The notes beneath the pieces were generated by a model, which saw only the letters and a program-made list of their open reading frames with translations, was not told where the DNA came from and did no database searches. A DNA stretch of 64,000 nucleotides from Treponema sp. (GTDB lineage Bacteria > Spirochaetota > Spirochaetia > Treponematales > Treponemataceae), in assembly GCA_016294035.1 (NCBI GenBank), contig JAEDCT010000005.1, positions 62,001-126,000 on the forward strand, given 5' to 3'. A program made the position numbers and the translations under genes. Shown one piece after another: positions 17,657-24,690 of the stretch (positions are counted from its first letter, which is position 1; the number at the start of each line of letters is the position of its first letter).

Positions 17657-20242
17657 CTAGTCAAGAAGCCAGTTGCTCATATTGTCAGGATCAGAGTTTG
17701 TTTCAGTATCTTCTGTTGTGTCTGAATCTTCACCATCAAGGAATCCAAGATCAACATTGAGTGGAGAATCTTCAAAGTCATCATCATTGAACTCAAAACT
17801 TAATCCTGACATAATCTGAGCCCTTTCAAGTCGTTCCATGCCAATATCAAGAGGAGTTGTGTTTGTATGCTTGCGGCAAAGACGTGTAGGCTGTGTTCCA
17901 GGATAGTAGTAGCCAACAACACCATGACGCGGGCACTTGCTTGTCAATATTTCACCACTGCTAGAACATACGTTCATTCTAACAAGTCCCTTAGGGGTTG
18001 TCTCAAAGAATGGCTTGTATGGTTTTCCCTGGTTTGCGGCATTCATGTAATCACCCCAGGCAACACCGGCAAGTGTGGAACCTGTGATTGTAAGGCCAAG
18101 TGACTGTCCCGGTTTGTCAAATCCAAACCAAAAAGCTGCCGTGTAGTATGGAGTGAAACCAACGGTCCATGCATCGGCCCAGTTCTGTGTGGTACCGGTT
18201 TTTCCTGCAACAGGCATTGAGAATGTCTGTCCGTTCATGTTGGTAAACTTGAACTTGTTTCCCTTTCCTTTTTCTTTTCCAATAACGTTCTTTGTTGCAT
18301 CCCAATCAGCACCGTTTCTCAAAGAACCTGACCAGACAGTTTCCTTGAGCATTTCCTGCATGATGAATGCTGTTTCTGGCTTAAGGAGCTGCTTCTTACC
18401 GTCCTTGGAATTCTGCCTGTCCCTGAGTTCCTTTGCAGGGTTGAGGACTACGTTTCCTTTTTTGTCTTCAACAGAAAGAATTGCAATTGGAGTAACTTCA
18501 AGACCGTTGTTGGCAATTGTTGCAAAGGCCTTAGCCATTTCAATTGGTCGAACGGAACAAACACCAAGCCCAAGAGGATATATTGGCTCGAAGTGACGTT
18601 CATCAAGCTCATTTTCAGGAATTCCAAGAAGTGATGATGTTCTTCTGATTGCTGCATCGAATCCAATTCCGTCGAGAACCTTGATTGAAGGCACGTTCAT
18701 GGAGTGTGCCAGGGCATACCATAGTTCAACATCACCTTCCCATTCTCCCTTGAAGTCCTGAGGAATATATGGAGTTCCGTCATCCTTGTGGAATACAACA
18801 GGTGTATCACTGATGATTGTTGTCATTGTGAATTTCTTGCTTTCTATGGCCTCTGAGTAGTACAAAGGTTTGAATGTTGAACCCGGCTGGATTCTTGACT
18901 GAACTGCGCGTATGAACTGATTGTGCTGGTCATACTTTGAACCCCCGACAAGTGCATCAATGTATCCGGTATTGTTCTCAAGGGCAATCATTGTTCCTTC
19001 GACTGTGGTGCGCTCTGCATTTTCCTTGATAAGGGCGTTTCCCTTGTTTACGATTTCTGTCTTGAATGTGTCCATGCCGGAAACCATTGAAACAATGTCA
19101 ATCAGAGGGTTGATGTTGTCTCGATACTGGTTCATTGCAAGGGTTTTTGCTCTTTTGTGGCTGAGCTTGAGGTTTGGAAGGTTAAAGAGCATAACTGACA
19201 GTTCAGCAAAAGGAATGTATGTCCTCAGTGCATTTCTTGACTTGGAGCTCATTGTTCTCTTGTATTGTTCGTTTGCAGACTTGATGTAGTCCTGCATGAT
19301 CTCGTCTGCGGCCTTCTGGTGTTCAAGGTTGAGTGATGTGTTTACTGTAAATCCGCTTGTATAAATGTCCTCAGTTCCGTAGAGCATGTCACTGAGCTGG
19401 CGTCTTACGTATTCACTGAACCATGGGGCCTCGTCGTTTCTGAGTTCGTATGCTGAAGTGTTGGTTCTTGTGTAGTCAAATGTTGCCCAGTAGTTGTCAA
19501 AACTTTCTTCTGCCTCTTCCTGAGTAAGGTACTTTGCTTCAACCATGGCATCGAGAACATCTTTCTGTCTTTCCATGGCTCTGTTTGGATATTCGAATGG
19601 ATTGTAGAAGGCCGGGTTTGAAAGCTGAATGACAAGAATAGCTGCTTCTGCAGGAGTGATTTCAGTGGCTCCGTGTCCAAAATAGTATTTGCTGGCTGCG
19701 TTTACACCGTATGTACCGCCTCCAAAATAAATCTTGTTGAGATAAAGCTCAAGGATTTCATCCTTTGAATAATGGCGTTCCATCTGTATTGCCCACCACA
19801 ATTCCTTGAGTTTTCGCTTGATTGAGTATTCCGTGCGGTCACAGTAAAGGGTTCCTGCAATCTGCTGTGTGAGTGTTGAACCACCACCAAGAGAGCTTTT
19901 TGAAAGAACACCGACAACAGCGCGGGAAAGAGCCTTGAGGCTGAATCCGTGGTGTGAATAGAAAATCCTGTCTTCGCGTGTAAGGAGGGCATCAATCATG
20001 TGCTGGGGAAGATCCCTCAGTGCAATGATCTCACGCTTTTCATCACTTGAAAATTCTGTAATGAGTTCCCCGTTAACGTCAAGAAGACGTGTGGGAAGTG
20101 CATTGTCAAATTCCGTAAAATTTTCTGTATTTATTGTGTTTACTGTCGTTGCAAGTGCCAGTCCCAGCAATGAACCGAATACAACTCCCATAAAGAGAAC
20201 TGTACCCAGAAGGACCATAGGCCATACCTTTTTTTCTTTCAT
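17657..20242 (-). CDS. Penicillin-binding protein 1A (bifunctional class A PBP)
   Basis: Makes and cross-links peptidoglycan. An N-terminal transmembrane helix (about 8-32) is followed by a GT51 glycosyltransferase domain with catalytic Glu in REDRIFYSHHG (E90) and GGSTLTQQ. The transpeptidase domain has SxxK in PGSTFK (about residue 457), SxN in AHSMNVPS and KTGT in AGKTGTTQNWADAW (about 680). The C-terminal tail from about 790 is acidic and Ser/Asp-rich. No Shine-Dalgarno sequence; promoter -10 ends 8 bp before the ATG. Confidence 0.95.
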   Translation of the reverse strand: MKEKKVWPMVLLGTVLFMGVVFGSLLGLALATTVNTINTENFTEFDNALPTRLLDVNGELITEFSSDEKREIIALRDLPQHMIDALLTREDRIFYSHHGFSLKALSRAVVGVLSKSSLGGGSTLTQQIAGTLYCDRTEYSIKRKLKELWWAIQMERHYSKDEILELYLNKIYFGGGTYGVNAASKYYFGHGATEITPAEAAILVIQLSNPAFYNPFEYPNRAMERQKDVLDAMVEAKYLTQEEAEESFDNYWATFDYTRTNTSAYELRNDEAPWFSEYVRRQLSDMLYGTEDIYTSGFTVNTSLNLEHQKAADEIMQDYIKSANEQYKRTMSSKSRNALRTYIPFAELSVMLFNLPNLKLSHKRAKTLAMNQYRDNINPLIDIVSMVSGMDTFKTEIVNKGNALIKENAERTTVEGTMIALENNTGYIDALVGGSKYDQHNQFIRAVQSRIQPGSTFKPLYYSEAIESKKFTMTTIISDTPVVFHKDDGTPYIPQDFKGEWEGDVELWYALAHSMNVPSIKVLDGIGFDAAIRRTSSLLGIPENELDERHFEPIYPLGLGVCSVRPIEMAKAFATIANNGLEVTPIAILSVEDKKGNVVLNPAKELRDRQNSKDGKKQLLKPETAFIMQEMLKETVWSGSLRNGADWDATKNVIGKEKGKGNKFKFTNMNGQTFSMPVAGKTGTTQNWADAWTVGFTPYYTAAFWFGFDKPGQSLGLTITGSTLAGVAWGDYMNAANQGKPYKPFFETTPKGLVRMNVCSSSGEILTSKCPRHGVVGYYYPGTQPTRLCRKHTNTTPLDIGMERLERAQIMSGLSFEFNDDDFEDSPLNVDLGFLDGEDSDTTEDTETNSDPDNMSNWLLD

Positions 20243-20250
20243 AACATCAT

Positions 20251-20279
20251 ATAATAGAAAAATTAGGAGCTTCTGTCAA
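20251..20279 (-). promoter_or_regulatory. Promoter of the PBP1A gene (nearly leaderless)
   Basis: On the minus strand, TTGACA (20279-20274) and TATTAT (20256-20251) with exact 17-bp spacing. Only 8 nt separate the -10 from ATG 20242, so the predicted transcript starts within about 2 nt of the start codon. Confidence 0.8.
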
Positions 20280-20305
20280 TTTACCGTTGAAATCTGCATC
20301 AGGAC

Positions 20306-20333
20306 AAAAAAAAAGACCGGCTTATACGCCGGC
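20306..20333 (-). terminator. Rho-independent terminator
   Basis: Minus strand GGCCGGCGTATAAGCCGGTC followed by nine or more T. Ends transcription from the minus gene at 20481-21488 and any RNA initiated near 20400. Confidence 0.88.
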
Positions 20334-20393
20334 CATGCCATTACTGACAACCGGACGCCAATGGGTGGGAGGGGATAAAATTGAACGTCCGGT
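20306..20393 (-). ncRNA. Candidate small RNA or 3'UTR RNA with C-rich loop
   Basis: Read on the minus strand, ACCGGACG (20393-20386) pairs with CGTCCGGT (20357-20350); an inner CAAT/ATTG helix then exposes a 17-nt loop holding UCCCCUCCCACCC. A second GC hairpin with a U-run (20333-20306) follows. An AT-rich TATATT at 20403-20398 may be a -10, but no good -35 is seen, so the RNA could instead be cleaved from the 3'UTR of the upstream minus gene. The loop is complementary to Shine-Dalgarno sequences, including 10 nt at fliF. Confidence 0.45.
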
Positions 20394-20480
20394 ATATAAT
20401 ATATCGGTAGTGACCCCGAAAATCTTGAATGAAATCAGAAAAAAAATGGAAAAAAACAAATAATTGATGTGGATGGGATT

Positions 20481-21488
20481 TTACTCTTCTGATTCGGAAA
20501 CTGAAGCCTCAAGGCTAACGCTCAGGTTGTATGTTCTTCCGTTCAGAAAGTTGATTTTCTGGATTTGCTCATAGTCGCCCAGGGTGAATTTTATGGTGTG
20601 CTCTCCCTCGCTTGAATAGAATGGATCTAATGGTGCCGTGTATTCTTTTCCGTCAAATGTAAGTTTTGTCCCGGCAGGTGCTGTGAGCCTTACCAATGGT
20701 TTAATGTCCCGAAGGTTAATTTCAAGGGTTGTTTCCGTTCCTTTTTCGACAATTATGGTACGCAGTTCATTTCTGAAGAAATCGCTGACCAGGTTAATGT
20801 CGTGGCTGCCGGCAGAAAGAATGAATCCCTTGTCATTGAAATCAGTCTGCTTTTCATCTATAAACAGGGTAAATGATCCTTCTTTTTTTGTTTCCGGATA
20901 TGTTAGTTTAAGTTTGAGCCGTCCCTTGTTTTCTGCAATGCAGGAAATTGTAAGCTCAAATTGGGAAGTAGATATTTCCTGTGGTGCTCCCTTCATGGCT
21001 TTTTGAAGCCTGAGAAGAATAAATGATGAGTTGTTCAGTGCGTCAACATCCACCAGGTGGGAATATGCATCCTTCCTGATTTTGTGGCTGCTTATGACTG
21101 GAATGCGGATGTTAAGGCTCAGGCTGGATCCGAAGGTTCCTACTGTTGCACGGTTTGCATTGTAGTCAACTTTTTTTTCGGAAGGAAATTCCCTGAGTCC
21201 TGTATATAGTGACCAGGCAACGCTGTCTGTCCACTGGGCCACAATTTTTGGGACGGAAACCTTTATTTCTATTCCCTGGATAAATTCCCGGTTTTCAGGA
21301 AGCTGGATTGCAACACATTGATTTGCCGTGGTTTTTATGGTTTGTCTTGAATTAATGTCGTTGAGAATGACAAGGGACGTTTTCTGTGTTCTGAATGATT
21401 CAACACTGGCCTTTTGGCACAGTAAAAATGCCATCGCCAGTAGGAGGAGAAAATTTGCCTTTCTTTTTGTTGGCCTCAGAAAACACAT
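20481..21488 (-). CDS. Secreted or membrane-anchored protein of unknown function, PEGA-like C-terminus
   Basis: N-terminal hydrophobic stretch after a basic start (TKRKANFLLLLAMAFLLC) reads as a signal peptide or anchor. The rest is beta-rich with no cysteines after the signal. The C-terminal 70 residues (DGKEYTAPLDPFYSSEGEHTIKFTLG) resemble PEGA-type surface repeats. I do not recognise a family. ATG 21488 is chosen because the hydrophobic stretch follows at once and a promoter lies just upstream; an in-frame ATG at 21545 lies upstream of that promoter's -35 and is unlikely. Confidence 0.7.
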   Translation of the reverse strand: MCFLRPTKRKANFLLLLAMAFLLCQKASVESFRTQKTSLVILNDINSRQTIKTTANQCVAIQLPENREFIQGIEIKVSVPKIVAQWTDSVAWSLYTGLREFPSEKKVDYNANRATVGTFGSSLSLNIRIPVISSHKIRKDAYSHLVDVDALNNSSFILLRLQKAMKGAPQEISTSQFELTISCIAENKGRLKLKLTYPETKKEGSFTLFIDEKQTDFNDKGFILSAGSHDINLVSDFFRNELRTIIVEKGTETTLEINLRDIKPLVRLTAPAGTKLTFDGKEYTAPLDPFYSSEGEHTIKFTLGDYEQIQKINFLNGRTYNLSVSLEASVSESEE

Positions 21489-21497
21489 GATAAGTAC

Positions 21498-21525
21498 AGT
21501 ATACTGAATTTGCCTCTTTGTGCAA
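21498..21525 (-). promoter_or_regulatory. Promoter of the secreted-protein gene
   Basis: Minus strand TTGCAC (21525-21520), 16-bp spacer, TATACT (21503-21498). The -10 ends 9 nt before ATG 21488 and there is no Shine-Dalgarno sequence. Confidence 0.7.
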
Positions 21526-21600
21526 AGTCTATGGATGATTTCCACGAAATTAGCATGATGAAGTATTCAAATTTCAATTTTTTGGAAATTAATGTTTTTC

Positions 21601-21629
21601 TTGATTTTGAGCGATAACTAATGTATATT
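21601..21629 (+). promoter_or_regulatory. Promoter of the ferredoxin gene
   Basis: TTGATT (21601-21606), 17-bp spacer, TATATT (21624-21629). It predicts a leader of about 55 nt before ATG 21691, which has a normal AAGAGG ribosome site. Confidence 0.7.
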
Positions 21630-21690
21630 GAAAATATAGCGGATATCTGTGGTTAGCAGGTTTTCGTCAACTTACATTAAGAGGTTAGAT

Positions 21691-21861
21691 ATGGCATACA
21701 AAGTATCTGATGAATGCATTAACTGTGGTGCATGTGAAAGTGAATGTCCTTCTGGAGCAATCAGCGAAGCAGACGGAAAGCGCAAGGTAAATGCAGATAG
21801 CTGTGTTAGCTGTGGTGCTTGTGCATCAGTTTGCCCTGTTGAGGCAATCTCAGAAGAGTAA
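21691..21861 (+). CDS. 2[4Fe-4S] ferredoxin
   Basis: A 56-residue bacterial-type ferredoxin with two CxxCxxCxxxCP clusters (CINCGACESECP and CVSCGACASVCP). It is a low-potential electron carrier, typical of anaerobes using pyruvate:ferredoxin oxidoreductase and hydrogenases. ATG 21691 has AAGAGG upstream; an in-frame GTG at 21649 would add an unrelated tail. Confidence 0.97.
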   Translation: MAYKVSDECINCGACESECPSGAISEADGKRKVNADSCVSCGACASVCPVEAISEE

Positions 21862-21876
21862 ATCTTTTTTGCAGAT

Positions 21877-21912
21877 GGGGCTGTCATTTGTTTGGCAGCC
21901 TCTTTTTTTTTT
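21877..21912 (+). terminator. Terminator after ferredoxin
   Basis: GGGGCTGTC (21877-21885) pairs with GGCAGCCTC (21894-21902) allowing G-U, followed by a run of about ten T. The T-run ends only 3 nt before the ATG of the next gene. Confidence 0.85.
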
Positions 21913-21914
21913 CC

Positions 21915-22844
21915 ATGAAATCATTTTTGCTTCTCAAACCAGGTAGAATTTTTCTCGTAATGTGGTTTCTGCTTTTTGGCTGGAACAATTTCCGTGCTTA
22001 TGGGCAGGTTGCATATCCGCATATTAAAAAACTAAAATCCAATGACTATATTTTCAAGCAGTTTCAGGAAGAGGTTCAATATGCTTCCCGGAGGTGGTTT
22101 TCTCATAATGAAACTGTGATTTCGTTCTATACATATTTGGTTGAAAAAGATGATGATCTTATGTCCATAGCTGCCAGGTGCAGTTTGAGGCAGGATTCTC
22201 TGAGTTCCCTCAATTCAATTTCCTTTATCGGTGACTTGAAGCCGGGAACAACTCTTGTAATTCCTGTTCTGGATGGAATATTTGTGCGTGAAAGACCTGT
22301 TTCAAACATAGACTATCTTTTGTCGGCACAGTTCAGAAATACTAGTGGAAAGGATTCGGATTCAGGCATTGAATGTATGGTGTCCGGGGTAAAATATACT
22401 TTCTATCCCCAGGAAAAATTTACTCCTTCACTGCGAGGCTATTTTTTGAATCCAGGCATGATTCTTCCACTTGAAAAGGCAACTCTCACATCTTCATTTG
22501 GCATGAGAACAAGTCCAATCTCAGGAAAGTGGAAATTCCACAAGGGCATTGATCTGGCAGCTCCATTGGGGTCATCAATTCTGGCATGCAAGAGTGGAGT
22601 CGTAAGAAAAGTTGAACGAAGCAACAGTGTATATGGAAATTTTGTTGTCATTGATCACTTTGGAGGCTATGAGAGTCTTTATGCACATATGAGTGATGTT
22701 CTTGTTGTTGAGGGACAGAGAATATCGTCTGGGCAAAAAATCGGATATGTGGGCCTTACTGGAATGACAACAGGTCCGCACCTGCATTTTGAGCTTAAGC
22801 AGAATGGAAAGCCCATTGATCCTCAGTCCAAGATACGAAACTAA
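21915..22844 (+). CDS. LysM and M23 peptidase domain protein (LytM/DipM type)
   Basis: Periplasmic peptidoglycan hydrolase or amidase activator. N-terminal signal/anchor (IFLVMWFLLFGW), a LysM domain at about 75-125 (EKDDDLMSIAARCSLRQDSL), then an M23 domain with HKGIDLAAP (His-x3-Asp) and GPHLHFE (HxH), the zinc ligands, all present, so probably active. The ATG sits right after the ferredoxin terminator with no ribosome site; a further ATG at 21959 within the signal segment is possible. No promoter is clear, so expression may rely on read-through. Confidence 0.87.
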   Translation: MKSFLLLKPGRIFLVMWFLLFGWNNFRAYGQVAYPHIKKLKSNDYIFKQFQEEVQYASRRWFSHNETVISFYTYLVEKDDDLMSIAARCSLRQDSLSSLNSISFIGDLKPGTTLVIPVLDGIFVRERPVSNIDYLLSAQFRNTSGKDSDSGIECMVSGVKYTFYPQEKFTPSLRGYFLNPGMILPLEKATLTSSFGMRTSPISGKWKFHKGIDLAAPLGSSILACKSGVVRKVERSNSVYGNFVVIDHFGGYESLYAHMSDVLVVEGQRISSGQKIGYVGLTGMTTGPHLHFELKQNGKPIDPQSKIRN

Positions 22845-22877
22845 TTGGCTTGATAATTGAGTGCTGATATTTGCACT

Positions 22878-22905
22878 TTGATTTTATTTATATGTATGGT
22901 AAAAT
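22878..22905 (+). promoter_or_regulatory. Promoter of deoD (leaderless geometry)
   Basis: TTGATT (22878-22883), 16-bp spacer, TAAAAT (22900-22905). Six nt separate it from ATG 22912, placing the expected start on the A of ATG. A GGAAG lies 1 nt from the ATG, too close to act as a Shine-Dalgarno sequence. Confidence 0.6.
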
Positions 22906-22911
22906 GGAAGA

Positions 22912-23613
22912 ATGAGTACACATATTAATGCCAGGGAAGGGGATATTGCAGAATGCGTTTTGCTTCCAGGTGATCCTCTCAGGGCAAAGTTTATTGCAGA
23001 AAATTTTTTGGAAAATGCTGTTTGCTATAATGAAGTTCGCGGTATGTATGGATATACCGGGACATATAACGGAAAGAGAGTCTCAGTTCAGGGAACTGGA
23101 ATGGGACAGCCTTCTCTTTCAATCTATGTAAATGAACTATTTAGGTTCTACGGGGTTCAGAAGGCAATCCGTGTTGGAACTTGTGGTGCAGTTTCAAAGA
23201 ATATTGCCCTTCGCGATGTTATTCTTGCCCAGGGTGCCTGTTCTGATTCTGCATTGAATACCATGAGGTTTGGTGGTCTTCATTATGCTCCGATTGCAGA
23301 TTTTGAGCTTTTGAAGAATGCCTATGATGCATCCATGGAACTGGGAATTAAGCCTAACGTTGGTCTTTGTGTTTCAAGTGATAATTTTTATGATGACAAG
23401 GAACTCTGGAAAATGTGGGCCGATTATGGTGCCATGGGAATAGAGATGGAAGCTGCTGAATTGTACACTCTGGCAGCTAAATTCAATAGAAAGGCTTTGG
23501 CTGTCTTGACCGTAAGCGATCATATTCTTCTTGGTGGACAGACTACCTCGGAAGAAAGGCAGACTACATTTACAAACATGATGAAGATTGCTCTTGAGGC
23601 AATTACACGTTAA
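22912..23613 (+). CDS. deoD: DeoD, purine nucleoside phosphorylase (hexameric type)
   Basis: Cleaves purine (deoxy)nucleosides with phosphate in purine salvage. The 233-residue protein shows GDPLRAKFIAENFL, RVGTCGAVS, GIEMEAAELY and SDHILLGG in the order and spacing of DeoD. Length is normal. It precedes a nucleotidyltransferase by 9 bp. Confidence 0.95.
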   Translation: MSTHINAREGDIAECVLLPGDPLRAKFIAENFLENAVCYNEVRGMYGYTGTYNGKRVSVQGTGMGQPSLSIYVNELFRFYGVQKAIRVGTCGAVSKNIALRDVILAQGACSDSALNTMRFGGLHYAPIADFELLKNAYDASMELGIKPNVGLCVSSDNFYDDKELWKMWADYGAMGIEMEAAELYTLAAKFNRKALAVLTVSDHILLGGQTTSEERQTTFTNMMKIALEAITR

Positions 23614-23622
23614 GAGGCAAAT

Positions 23623-24531
23623 ATGAAACCAACATTAGTAGTTTTGGCAGCTGGAATGGGAAGCCGATATGGCGGAGTGAAGCAGATTGATGCTGTTGGA
23701 AAGCACGGAGAATGTCTTCTTGATTTTTCAACTTTTGATGCCATGAAGTCTGGTTTTGGAAAGGTTGTTTACATAATAAGAAAGGATATTGAGCAGGATT
23801 TCCGTGAAAGGCTTTTTGACAGGGTTGCAAGAAATTTCAATGCTGAGTACGTGTTCCAGTCTAAGGATTCTCTTCTTACACCGGAGGAAGTTCTGGTTGC
23901 AAAGGACAGAACAAAGCCCTGGGGAACACTCCATGCAGTTTTATGCTGTGAGCAGGCTGTCCATGAACCTTTTGCCGTAATCAACAGTGACGACTATTAC
24001 GGAAGAAGTGCATTTACAACATTGGGAAAGCATCTGTCATCAATTGATAATGATTCTACGGAACATGCGATGGTTGGATATATTCTTGGAAACACCATGA
24101 GCAAGAGTGGTTCTGTTAGCCGAGGAATCTGTTCTGTTAATGGCGATTTTCTTGAGTCAATAGTTGAAAATACAAAAATCAGCTATAAGGGAGACGGCAT
24201 TGTAAGTGATGTTGATGGAAAGGAAATTCCCCTTACCGGAAAGGAATGGGTTAGCATGAATTTCTTTGGTTTTGCTCCAAAGGCATTTGAAACATTCCAT
24301 GAATATTGGGAAAACTTCAGGAAGACTTCACTGGACAGTCCAAAGGCAGAATCTCTTCTTCCTGTTGCTGCAAGTGAAATCGTAAGAAATAACAAGGGTG
24401 TAATAAAATTCTTTACTTCTGAAGAATGCTGGTTTGGAATGACCTATCCTGAAGACAGACAGACGGTAAAGGATGAGCTTAATTCAAAGATTGAATCAGG
24501 CTATTATCCTGAAAAACTATGGGAAAAGTAA
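23623..24531 (+). CDS. Nucleotidyltransferase of the NDP-sugar pyrophosphorylase fold
   Basis: N-terminal LAAGMGSRYGGVKQ is the nucleotide-binding loop (LxxGxGxR) of the family, with a SDDYYG motif (about residue 122) as the metal-binding Asp. The 302-residue size and lack of a left-handed helix domain fit a family found in Treponema and Bacteroidetes that is annotated only as nucleotidyltransferase. It probably activates a sugar phosphate; substrate unknown. Co-transcription with deoD is likely given the 9-bp gap. Confidence 0.82.
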   Translation: MKPTLVVLAAGMGSRYGGVKQIDAVGKHGECLLDFSTFDAMKSGFGKVVYIIRKDIEQDFRERLFDRVARNFNAEYVFQSKDSLLTPEEVLVAKDRTKPWGTLHAVLCCEQAVHEPFAVINSDDYYGRSAFTTLGKHLSSIDNDSTEHAMVGYILGNTMSKSGSVSRGICSVNGDFLESIVENTKISYKGDGIVSDVDGKEIPLTGKEWVSMNFFGFAPKAFETFHEYWENFRKTSLDSPKAESLLPVAASEIVRNNKGVIKFFTSEECWFGMTYPEDRQTVKDELNSKIESGYYPEKLWEK

Positions 24532-24655
24532 TTTAATCTTCGTTGATTCTGAAATTTGAATAAACTGTCACGAGAACTGAATAATGAGTTTTACTTCTCT
24601 GTTTGAAAAGTTAATCCCATTGTTTCTGGTTCTCTTTTTTCCCTCAAATCCTAAT

Positions 24656-24684
24656 TTGAAATTTCACCCTTAATTTAGTATATT
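24656..24684 (+). promoter_or_regulatory. Promoter of lon (leaderless geometry)
   Basis: TTGAAA (24656-24661), 17-bp spacer, TATATT (24679-24684), then exactly 6 nt to ATG 24691. No ribosome site. If translation instead began at ATG 24721 there would be a 30-nt leader. Confidence 0.75.
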
Positions 24685-24690
24685 TTAACT

